Source: Planctomycetota bacterium (lineage in GTDB: Bacteria; Planctomycetota; Phycisphaerae; FEN-1346). Taken from it: a DNA stretch of 12,499 nucleotides. The position numbers and the translations under genes were made by a program. The stretch covers positions 1 through 12,499 of the forward strand of contig JAPLML010000735.1 of assembly GCA_026387055.1 (NCBI GenBank). Direction: 5' to 3'. The notes under the pieces were generated by a model. It was not told the DNA's origin. It made no database searches and saw only the letters and a list, made by a program, of their open reading frames with translations. This document shows positions 5,018 through 11,346 of this stretch, piece by piece. Each line of letters starts with the position of its first letter. The first letter of the stretch is position 1.

Positions 5018-6032
5018 TCACGGCACGAGCTCAACGCAGCGCAGTTCCTGCGCGTCGCGCAGGTACAGCTTGCCGTCGGCGTAGGCCGGGTTGCACCAGT
5101 TCTGCCCGCCCACCCGGACCTTGCCGATCTCCCGACATTCCTTCGGGTCGGCGGCGAAGAGAACCAGTTGGCCGCCGTCGGCAAGCGCGAGGATGCTGTC
5201 GCCCATCACCAGGAACGAGGCGTAGCCCGTCTTGACCATGTCCGAGAAGAATCCCTCCTTGGCCCAGGCCTTCTCGCCGGTCCGCACGTCCAGGCAGAAC
5301 AAGGTGTTCGACGGGCCGAGGCCGTAGAGAAAACTGCCGACGGCAACGGGACTCGAGAAGTTGATGCTCAGCCCCGACGACCGGCCCGCTGTAGCCGGGG
5401 ATGTCGTTCTGCGATTTCCAGATCACCTGGCCGCTCTGCTTGTTGAAGCACACCACGCTTGCGCCGGTCGTGCCGCCGACGTTGACGAAGAGGCGGTCGC
5501 CGTCCACCGTCGGCGACCCGGCGTTGCCGTGGCGGCTGGCGCCCGTCGCCGATCCCTTCTCGCCGATGAACACCGCCCCGAAATCCTTCACGAAGTTGGT
5601 GCGCCAGATCACCTTGCCGTCGGCCGCGCCCAGGCACTGAAGCTCGCCGCGGCACGATTGCACGTACACGCGCTCGCCGTCCACCACGGGCGTGCATCGC
5701 GGGCCGGGCACCGACTGGGCGTCTTTGAAGACCTCGTCGAGCGCCGCGCTCCAAAGCTCCTTCCCGGAAGCGGCCTCGGCCGCGTGGACGGTCTCCTTGC
5801 CCTGCTGATGGTCGAGGTAGAAGACCTTTCCGCCGCTGACGACCGGCGAGGCCACGCCGTCGCCGATCTTCACGTGCCAGACCACCTTGGGTTCGCCGGG
5901 CAGCGTCTTGGGCACGGCGACGCCGGCCGGAACGTGGCCCGTTCCGTCGGGTCCGCGCCAGCGCGGCCAGTCCGCCGCCAGACACCATCCGCCAAAGACG
6001 AGAATCAAACCCGCCAGGATGCCATGTCTCAT
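5018..6032 (-). pseudogene. Exported PQQ-type beta-propeller protein, frameshifted
   Basis: The start is ATG at 6032, giving signal peptide MRHGILAGLILVFGGWCLA and the mature start ADWPRWRGPDGTG, typical of planctomycete PQQ-like (BamB-like) propellers. Repeats follow: VVSGGKVFYLDHQQGKETVHA, ASGKELW, TPVVDGERVYVQS, GELQCLGAADGKVIWRTNF, SPTVDGDRLFVNVGG, VVCFNKQSGQVIWKS. After GYSGPVVG the frame is lost; it resumes one frame over as GLSINFSSPVAVGSFLYGLG, FCLDVRTGEKAW, and ends YADGKLYLRDAQELRCVELVP. Removing one G from a four-base run (5372-5375, C on the plus strand) restores a 337-residue protein. Either a homopolymer assembly error or a true frameshift. No catalytic function is implied; such propellers scaffold proteins or bind quinone cofactor in relatives. 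A promoter is at 6070-6098; the ribosome binding site (GAGAG) is weak. Confidence 0.85.
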
Positions 6033-6069
6033 TTTGCGCTCTCTTGTGCCAGGGGACTTCGTGCGGGGG

Positions 6070-6098
6070 ATTGTACGCACTTCCCTCTCCTGCTACAA
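6070..6098 (-). promoter_or_regulatory. Promoter TTGTAG-N17-TACAAT of the PQQ-propeller gene
   Basis: Minus strand: TTGTAG (6093-6098), 17 bases, TACAAT (6070-6075). The leader to the ATG at 6032 would be about 31 bases. The MITE-like element begins 20 bases upstream of the -35 box. Confidence 0.55.
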
Positions 6099-6117
6099 GC
6101 GCGACCCGGTCGCGACT

Positions 6118-6245
6118 AGTGGGCCGTCACAATTGAAACTGTCGGTAAGGTAAGCGCGGCGGGCAGTCTTGCCCGCCGCGCGGTGGGCAGGACTGCCCAC
6201 CGCGCTACCCAGTTGCACTCCCACGAACAATTGTGACGGACCACT
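6118..6245. mobile_element. 128-bp MITE-like element with 18-bp terminal inverted repeats
   Basis: Ends AGTGGGCCGTCACAATTG (6118-6135) and CAATTGTGACGGACCACT (6228-6245) are inverted copies with one mismatch. Inside are two overlapping perfect hairpins: GCGCGGCGGGCA/TGCCCGCCGCGC (6154-6165, 6170-6181; 4-base loop) and GCGCGGTGGGCAG/CTGCCCACCGCGC (6178-6190, 6193-6205; 2-base loop). It encodes nothing and would need a transposase elsewhere. I see no clear target-site duplication. It separates the divergent PQQ and GH57 genes; the whole spacer is 6033-6310. Confidence 0.7.
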
Positions 6246-6283
6246 CGTGTGCGATTGGCGCCGCCGCCGGCTGCCGCGCGGTG

Positions 6284-6289
6284 TATAAT
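6284..6289 (+). promoter_or_regulatory. TATAAT -10 box before the GH57 gene
   Basis: A consensus TATAAT 21 bases before the ATG, giving a leader of about 15 bases that holds the ribosome binding site GAGGAGGG. No good -35 lies 16-18 bases upstream; TTGGCG (6255-6260) is 23 bases away. The upstream MITE ends at 6245, so insertion may have changed the original promoter. Confidence 0.4.
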
Positions 6290-6310
6290 GCACGGAAGAG
6301 GAGGGCGACT

Positions 6311-7783
6311 ATGAAGCCCGTGATGAGGGCGACGTTTCCCGAAACCGTCGCCGGACTGCCGAACATCTGCGGTTTCGAGGACTGGATCGCCGAGGCGATG
6401 GCGCGGCCGGGGCCGCACTACCTGCCCGAGAGCCAGGTCGATTTCCGCCGCGCCAAGAGTGCGGTCGCCATCGCGCTGCACATGCACCAGCCGATGATCC
6501 CCGCCGGCGGCGCGAACCTGCATACCGCCCGCATCATCAGCAACCTCAAGGACATGATGGACCATCCCCACGTGGGCGACAACCACAACGCCACGGTCTT
6601 CCACTGGTGTTACAAGCGGATGGGGGAGCTCATTCCGCAGCTCGTCCGCGAAGGCAAGCAGCCGCGCGTCATGCTCGAGTACTCCGGCACGCTCCTGCAC
6701 GGCCTGCGCGAGATGGGCCTCGACGACGTGTTCGACGCCCTCAAGCTACTTACGCTCGAGCCCGAGCACCGCCGGTGCGTCGAGTGGCTGGGGATGCCGT
6801 GGGGCCACGCGGTCGCCCCCTCCACGCCGATGCAGGATTTCCGGCTGCACGTGCGGGCGTGGCAGCACCACTTCGCGGGGCTCTTCGGGCTGGAGGCGCT
6901 CGGCCGCGTCCGCGGGTTCTCGCCCTCCGAGATGGCCCTGCCCAACCATCCCGACGTCGCCTACGAGTTCGTGCGGACGCTCAAGGACTGCGGCTACCGG
7001 TGGGTCCTCGTGCAGGAGCACACCGTGGAGCAGGCGACCGACGGCCGCCCTCCGTGCCAGCTCCACCTGCCGCACCGGCTGGTGGCGAAGAACTCGCGCG
7101 GCGAGATCGCCGCCATCACCGCCGTCCTCAAGACCCAGGGGAGCGACACCAAGCTCGTCGGCCAGATGCAGCCGTACTACGAGGCCAAGGGCCTGGCCCA
7201 CCGCCAGGTGGCCGGCAAGCCGGTCCCGCCGGTCGTCACCCAGATCGCCGACGGCGAGAACGGCGGCGTCATGATGCACGAGTTTCCCGGCAAGTACCTC
7301 GAGGTCATGGCCGAGGCCTCCGGCAGCCCCACCCCGCCCGTGAACATCACCGAGTACCTGGAATATCTCGATACGCTCGGCCTAACGGAGGCCGACTTCA
7401 CGCCCCTCCAGCCCCTCTACCAGAAACGCATCTGGGATCGCTTCCGGGGCGGCGACGGCCCCGAGGCCCTGGCCAAGGTCATCGAGACCCTCAAGAAGGA
7501 AGACCACCGGTTCCACATGGAGGGCGGGTCCTGGACCAACAACATCTCGTGGACGCGCGGCTACGAGCACGTCCTGGGGCCGATGGAAGAGGCGAGCGCC
7601 CTGTTTCACGAGAAGGTCCTCGCGCCCGGCGTGCCGCCGACCGAGTTCCGCTACCGCCAGGCGCTGTTCCACCTCCTCCTCAGCCAGACGAGCTGCTTCC
7701 GCTACTGGGGCCAGGGCCAGTGGACCGACTACGGCCGCGAGTTCTGCCGCCGCGCGATCGAAATCCTGAAGCGCGACTTCTGA
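6311..7783 (+). CDS. Glycoside hydrolase family 57 protein
   Basis: A 490-residue protein without a signal peptide, so cytoplasmic. GH57 enzymes are retaining alpha-glucan hydrolases, branching enzymes or 4-alpha-glucanotransferases with a seven-stranded barrel. Visible: motif 1 ALHMHQP (55-61), an EYSGTLLHGL strand (123-132), WLGMPWGHAVAPS (159-171), the probable nucleophile region RGFSPSEMALPN with E207 (codon 6929-6931), VLVQEH after it, and QIADGENGG with D314 as the candidate acid/base, followed by MMHEFPGKYLEVM. Late SWTNNISWTRGYEHVLGP and QTSCFRYWGQGQWTDYG resemble the helical C-terminal part. The ATG at 6311 follows GAGGAGGG; the upstream extension to 6233 runs into the mobile element. 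The substrate class within GH57 cannot be decided here; a role in storage glucan metabolism is an inference. Downstream are repeats that may serve as terminator. Confidence 0.92.
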   Translation: MKPVMRATFPETVAGLPNICGFEDWIAEAMARPGPHYLPESQVDFRRAKSAVAIALHMHQPMIPAGGANLHTARIISNLKDMMDHPHVGDNHNATVFHWCYKRMGELIPQLVREGKQPRVMLEYSGTLLHGLREMGLDDVFDALKLLTLEPEHRRCVEWLGMPWGHAVAPSTPMQDFRLHVRAWQHHFAGLFGLEALGRVRGFSPSEMALPNHPDVAYEFVRTLKDCGYRWVLVQEHTVEQATDGRPPCQLHLPHRLVAKNSRGEIAAITAVLKTQGSDTKLVGQMQPYYEAKGLAHRQVAGKPVPPVVTQIADGENGGVMMHEFPGKYLEVMAEASGSPTPPVNITEYLEYLDTLGLTEADFTPLQPLYQKRIWDRFRGGDGPEALAKVIETLKKEDHRFHMEGGSWTNNISWTRGYEHVLGPMEEASALFHEKVLAPGVPPTEFRYRQALFHLLLSQTSCFRYWGQGQWTDYGREFCRRAIEILKRDF

Positions 7784-7790
7784 GCCGCCG

Positions 7791-7880
7791 CACCCCTCTC
7801 CCCCTGCGGGAGTACGTGTTTAGCGTGCGTGCTGGCATACCTCCCTCTCCCCTTGTGGGAGAGGGGATGGGGGTGAGGGG
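7791..7880. repeat. CCCTCTCCC/GGGAGAGGG repeat, split or doubled
   Basis: CCCTCTCCC (7843-7851), 5-base loop, GGGAGAGGG (7857-7865), then GGGGGTGAGGGG, a layout widespread in intergenic regions of many bacteria. A separate left half, CACCCCTCTCCCCCTGCGGG (7791-7810) plus AG, precedes it after a 28-base unrelated stretch (7813-7840), as if one copy were interrupted by another. Being 8 bases past the GH57 stop it could end that transcript. Confidence 0.6.
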
Positions 7881-7913
7881 TGGCATGGCCAGGCGCCTTT
7901 GCGTGGCCATGTT
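7878..7913 (+). repeat. GGGTGGCATG palindromic repeat, intergenic copy
   Basis: GGGTGGCATGGCCA pairs imperfectly with GCGTGGCCATG (7901-7911). It aligns with the copy translated in the hydrolase gene (3489-3527, minus strand) and overlaps the end of the preceding repeat by three bases. TTGCGTGGCCATG (7899-7911) also pairs perfectly over 13 bases with CATGGCCACGCAA at 7931-7943, making a larger hairpin 7899-7943. Confidence 0.65.
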
Positions 7914-7930
7914 CCTGCGAACTTGGGGGT

Positions 7931-7946
7931 CATGGCCACGCAACAT
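7931..7946 (-). repeat. Partial GGGTGGCATG-family arm
   Basis: CATGGCCACGCAACAT is the reverse complement of the right arm of the adjacent repeat, so the pair may be a head-to-head doublet or the remains of two copies. Confidence 0.5.
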
Positions 7947-8124
7947 CGCCCGCCCAGGCCGACAGCCTCCTGGCCGCCGGCGAGGTCACGCGGCGCGGGC
8001 CCGCGGCCAGAACAACGCCCGGGAACAGGCCGCCAGGAAAGGGCCGACGGAGATCGCGACAGCCGGTTTCATGGTCGGCAGGCTTCTCAAGCACAGGTTC
8101 AGCCCAACGCCTGCCTCTTCATAG
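7947..8124. other. Spacer without a recognisable gene
   Basis: GC-rich spacer between the repeats and the stop of the specificity gene. It holds a 12-base palindrome CGCGGGCCCGCG (7994-8005) and no frame with family-like sequence or a ribosome binding site. It marks the left edge of the lower-GC restriction-modification block. Confidence 0.5.
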
Positions 8125-9039
8125 CTAAGGCTCCGCCAGTCCTTTCGGGCATTCGGGCACCTTCAGATTGGGAAGCTGTCGGTTGGCTTGCCTTCCATAA
8201 CTGAATCTAAATTGATGCTGGCGGATCGCGGCGACATACCACAGCATGGCGCTCTCGGGCATACGCTTCACCGGCGAGAGAACAGCTACGTCTCTGCCTT
8301 GATAAGTTGGCTCATTTTGCAGAAACGCCTCCAGGACAGACCCTCCGAGTGCAACCGTGATACACCCCGCCGGAGTTGGTTGGTCTCCTGTTCTCGCCAC
8401 GCGCGCGCTAATGCCATTGTTGCGGCTTGTCCGGGAAACAAAGGCAATACCCTTTGTATCTAACTTCAAATGATTCAATTCGTAACTGTTCCCGTATTGA
8501 ATGACAAACAACTCCGATATGGGCCGGAGCTTGCCCTGCCTCAATGGGGTGCACCTGTTCGCCAATGCCATCAAACCCCGAAACTCCTGCTGAAGATCAG
8601 GAAGGTCGCACTTTTCGACCCATGCGGGCAGCGGGGGCAGTTCAAGGGTTTCTAGCCTTTGGCCCTTCGGTTTTCTGCCGTATGAGAACCTCCATCTTGT
8701 TGTTGTGATAGCAGTCGCGTAAAACAGTTTCGCCTTTAGCGACATCTGGTGCCTTGGGACAAGTACACACATATCAGAGTTGGGGGCGAACGCATAAGGA
8801 ATGACGTAGGAATAGGTATGACTTCCTTCGCCATTCGTTGACACAACAACTGAATCCGCTTGGAATATTTTCAAGGCCGGCACGCAGGATGGATTGGCAA
8901 ATCCAACGATGAGCTTTCGGAAAGAATGACTTGGACGAAGCACAGCCAGAGAGTACTCGCCATGCGGGGCGTGAGACATGTCTAAGCCCGCCACCGGAAT
9001 CCCATTCTCAACAGCAAACAAATCAATCACCCGTAGCAT
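8125..9039 (-). CDS. DNA specificity (S) subunit of a BcgI-like Type IIB restriction-modification system
   Basis: A 304-residue protein formed of two similar target-recognition domains: one of about residues 1-145 ending FYATAITTTRWRFSYGRKPKGQRLETLELPPLP, and one of about 175-300 ending LWYVAAIRQHQFRFSYGRQANRQLPNLKVPE. RFSYGR recurs at 117-122 and 278-283, a 161-residue period, as expected for the pseudo-symmetric S subunits that read a bipartite site. GNSYELNHL and GIAFVSRTSRNNG resemble HsdS/BcgIB starts of a recognition domain. It should direct the partner subunit (9023-10852) to its DNA sequence; the sequence recognised cannot be predicted. ATG at 9039 follows GGAGG six bases upstream and overlaps the end of the partner gene by 17 bases, so translation is coupled. 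Shorter than I recall for BcgIB (about 340), with little after the second domain. Confidence 0.87.
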   Translation of the reverse strand: MLRVIDLFAVENGIPVAGLDMSHAPHGEYSLAVLRPSHSFRKLIVGFANPSCVPALKIFQADSVVVSTNGEGSHTYSYVIPYAFAPNSDMCVLVPRHQMSLKAKLFYATAITTTRWRFSYGRKPKGQRLETLELPPLPAWVEKCDLPDLQQEFRGLMALANRCTPLRQGKLRPISELFVIQYGNSYELNHLKLDTKGIAFVSRTSRNNGISARVARTGDQPTPAGCITVALGGSVLEAFLQNEPTYQGRDVAVLSPVKRMPESAMLWYVAAIRQHQFRFSYGRQANRQLPNLKVPECPKGLAEP

Positions 9040-10852
9040 TTCCAGCCTCCACTAGCAGTCTATGAACGGCATACTCTCTGAAGGTTTTGGCCAATGCTTG
9101 TCGATTCAGGTTAGACCAATCCGGCTCCATATATGCCTCTGCGCACCACTCGTCGATTGCGGCGACTTCTTGCATCAGACTGAAATTGCGGACAGTCTCT
9201 CTGTTCCGGAATGCCGCCAGCCACTTTGCTTTCCTCGATGGCCAAGTCTTATTGGCGTCAATGCGACCCTTGTTCTTGATCTTCACAAATCCGTCATCCC
9301 GCCAATAGCCAAACCAAGTCTTCTTACCCTTCGGATGGGGCTTATGGGCGGTGACCACCATGATGCAGGTTGCTACATTCGCGCTGGAATCGTGAAATAG
9401 GTCTACCGGCATGGACATCACGGCTTCCAAAGTGTGTTTCTCAAGCAGCTTGCGTTTGCAGTCTTGAATCTCCGAGGTTTCGCCGATGGCGCAACTGATC
9501 GGAACAATTGCAACGCACTTCCCGTTGGCCTCCAAAATCTCTAAATTATTCAATACAAAATCCAACTCTTCTGTGGGACTAGCCTTTGTCTTGTACGGCG
9601 GGTTCAAGAGGCCAACTGTAGGTGTCCACGTCGCTTTGATCGTGCTGGATAACTCAAAGCAATCCCCAGGGATAATATTCGTCTTGCCGTCGCCGTGCAG
9701 GACCATGTTAGATACGGCTAAGGCGTAAATGTCATCCTGAAACTCAATCCCTATCAGGCGCCTGTTCTTGATCGCCTTTTCTGCTTCGGTGTCAGAGCCT
9801 GCATCCTTTAACATCTCCCGCATGGCGGCAATCAGAAGCCCGGCGGTCCCGCAGCAGTTGTCGAAGACCACGGTGTCTCTGTTCACCTCTGCCAAGCAAG
9901 CGAACAGTTCGGCAATATGTGGCGGCGTCAGAATGATACCCAATGCCTTGTCATTGTTGGCGTAGCGTAAGAACTGGACGTAGAATTGGCCAATCGCATC
10001 ATAGTATTTGTGAGTTCGCACAAAAGTGTTCACATGAGTGTCCAGTTGGTCGATCAGATGGATAACAAAATCTTTGTCCGTCGTGAGCGTTGCATTGGTT
10101 CTTATAAATGTGAAGGCCTGCTCAAGGCTGGCAACTCGCTCTGGTGGCAACTCGGCTGACTTGAATTCGTTAATGATGGTGCCTACCAGAATGTCCACAA
10201 GTTGCCTTGCCGTTTTGTGAGACTTGAAACTCTTCTTGAATGCGTCATTTCCCAAAGCGACAAGTATGCCACAGATAAGCATGCTGCGTTGGGTCTCTCT
10301 GATCTTCTTGGCTTGCAGTTGTTCATTGAGGTTTCGGCTATACGTCAACAATGCATCATAATCCTGGTGGAACTTGGCCTCACTTTTCATCACTAGTTTT
10401 AGTGAATCGGGAAACGAGCGGATCTCGCTATCCTTCGCATCGACTGCGGCTCGTGCCCCGTGTAAGTGAAGGTGACAGGAAATCCGCAAGGCGGCTTCCG
10501 TGTCTCCGCTTACCGCAATCGCCAATACGTCAAATTCCTTTGAAAGGAACGACGCGTAGAGGAGAACGCCATCAACGGCATATTCAGCGTACTTGTCCCT
10601 GTTAGGGCTGACATGCTTAGCAGTTTCGGCCTTGCATTCGATCACGATGAGAAAACTTGAAACATCCCGCGAAGAGATGATGAATTCCGGGTAGCCTGGC
10701 CCGTTGCCCTTCTTGGAGGCATTCTTCAGCAACTTGGCGATGCGGGGATTCTCACTCTTCTGCTCCTCAAATATCAGGTGGCTGTCCTTGAAGTACCCAA
10801 GTCGCTCCAATCTCTTTCTGACTAGAGCTTCCGTTTTTCTCTCGTTGGCCAT
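9023..10852 (-). CDS. BcgI-like fused restriction endonuclease-N6-adenine methylase subunit
   Basis: A 609-residue protein, close to BcgIA (about 640 by memory). The N-terminal PD-(D/E)xK-like nuclease: GPGYPEFIISSRD (51-63, P55-E56 where PD is usual) and FLIVIECKAE (E72-x-K74). A helical middle (about 150-310) leads to the HsdM-like methylase: YDAIGQFYVQFLRYANNDKALGIILTPPHIAEL, motif I FDNCCGTAGLL (D331), a GIEFQDDIYALAVSNMVLHG segment, and motif IV NPPY (417-420) for N6-adenine transfer. C-terminal helices probably bind the S subunit. It should cut unmodified DNA and methylate its own sites, with AdoMet and Mg. The start at 10852 follows AAAGG seven to eight bases upstream; the longer frame to 10948 enters repeat DNA. 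Base composition is much lower in GC than neighbours, suggesting horizontal acquisition. Confidence 0.93.
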   Translation of the reverse strand: MANERKTEALVRKRLERLGYFKDSHLIFEEQKSENPRIAKLLKNASKKGNGPGYPEFIISSRDVSSFLIVIECKAETAKHVSPNRDKYAEYAVDGVLLYASFLSKEFDVLAIAVSGDTEAALRISCHLHLHGARAAVDAKDSEIRSFPDSLKLVMKSEAKFHQDYDALLTYSRNLNEQLQAKKIRETQRSMLICGILVALGNDAFKKSFKSHKTARQLVDILVGTIINEFKSAELPPERVASLEQAFTFIRTNATLTTDKDFVIHLIDQLDTHVNTFVRTHKYYDAIGQFYVQFLRYANNDKALGIILTPPHIAELFACLAEVNRDTVVFDNCCGTAGLLIAAMREMLKDAGSDTEAEKAIKNRRLIGIEFQDDIYALAVSNMVLHGDGKTNIIPGDCFELSSTIKATWTPTVGLLNPPYKTKASPTEELDFVLNNLEILEANGKCVAIVPISCAIGETSEIQDCKRKLLEKHTLEAVMSMPVDLFHDSSANVATCIMVVTAHKPHPKGKKTWFGYWRDDGFVKIKNKGRIDANKTWPSRKAKWLAAFRNRETVRNFSLMQEVAAIDEWCAEAYMEPDWSNLNRQALAKTFREYAVHRLLVEAGNATGD

Positions 10853-10946
10853 TGGCTCGCCTTTGTTGCTTGCCGATACGCAAGCGTCTTGCCCGCAGCG
10901 CCCGAGATGGTAGGACTGCCCGCTCGCCTTCCGTAACCTCGGTGCC

Positions 10947-10976
10947 ATTCCACCCGGCCGAAGCCTGCTTTGTCAA
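10947..10976 (-). promoter_or_regulatory. Candidate promoter of the restriction-modification operon
   Basis: Minus strand: consensus TTGACA (10971-10976), 18-base spacer, TGGAAT (10947-10952). The leader would be about 88 bases. No controller (C) protein gene is seen; combined nuclease-methylase enzymes of this class do not usually need one. Confidence 0.4.
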
Positions 10977-11001
10977 GTGGATAATAGCGACCACCAAGCA
11001 T

Positions 11002-11034
11002 GATGCACCGTGCATCGGCCGCCAGTAACTGGCG
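11002..11034. repeat. Two adjacent 15-bp palindromes
   Basis: GATGCAC-C-GTGCATC (11002-11016) and CGCCAGT-A-ACTGGCG (11020-11034), each a perfect 7-1-7 palindrome, lie 3 bases apart, upstream of the restriction-modification promoter. They could be operators, a recombination site, or remnants of repeats. Confidence 0.45.
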
Positions 11035-11346
11035 TCTCCACCCGCGCCATGAGTGCCAGCCCCTCGCAGATGAGCCGCCGCAAGAATGGGCGTGGTTCAC
11101 AAGCCCCACGCACCGAGTGGCGACCACCCCTTGGGGGCACCATTCCCCCGGCGATGCCGGTGGCTTGTGAGCCGCCCCAAATTGCTTCCCTTTGGCGCGG
11201 AAATGCTTACCTTCTGAGCGGTAGGCCGTGCCGCCGAGGCTATCGGCGAGCGCCGCTTGCCTTTGCCGGTAAGAACCTTGGAAACCGCCTGTCGATTCGG
11301 CGGTTCAAGGAACACGGCAAGGAGACTCGAGGCCTCGGATCATCGG

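Larger units (their letters stand above)
10853..11346. other. 494-base spacer with repeats and palindromes, no gene
   Basis: No frame here has a family-like sequence. On its left are the leader and promoter of the restriction-modification operon; GTCTTGCCCGC (10886-10896) and AGGACTGCCC (10912-10921) match the core of the element at 6118-6245, so part of that leader is a degenerate relative. The middle holds two tight palindromes (11002-11034) and a 74-bp inverted repeat TCACAAGCC/GGCTTGTGA (11097-11105, 11162-11170). GC rises again to the host level by about 11040. Confidence 0.55.

Noticed and set aside
4915..5235. Small plus-strand frame after the leader copy, a possible lost second gene
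   Set aside because: No start codon properly spaced from AAGGAG, no signal peptide or Tyr/Pro repeats, and most of it is antisense to the PQQ gene.
7986..8072. Short minus-strand frame of 28 codons with a hydrophobic start
   Set aside because: Too short, no ribosome binding site, no relation to neighbours.
6607..8124. A 505-codon open frame on the plus strand
   Set aside because: It is the +1 shadow of the GH57 gene: Arg/Pro/Ala-rich, no family motifs, no ribosome binding site, and continues through repeats.
10853..10948. Longer N-terminus for the restriction-methylase protein
   Set aside because: The added residues read repeat-like leader DNA; the ATG at 10852 has AAAGG at proper spacing and begins the conserved nuclease domain.
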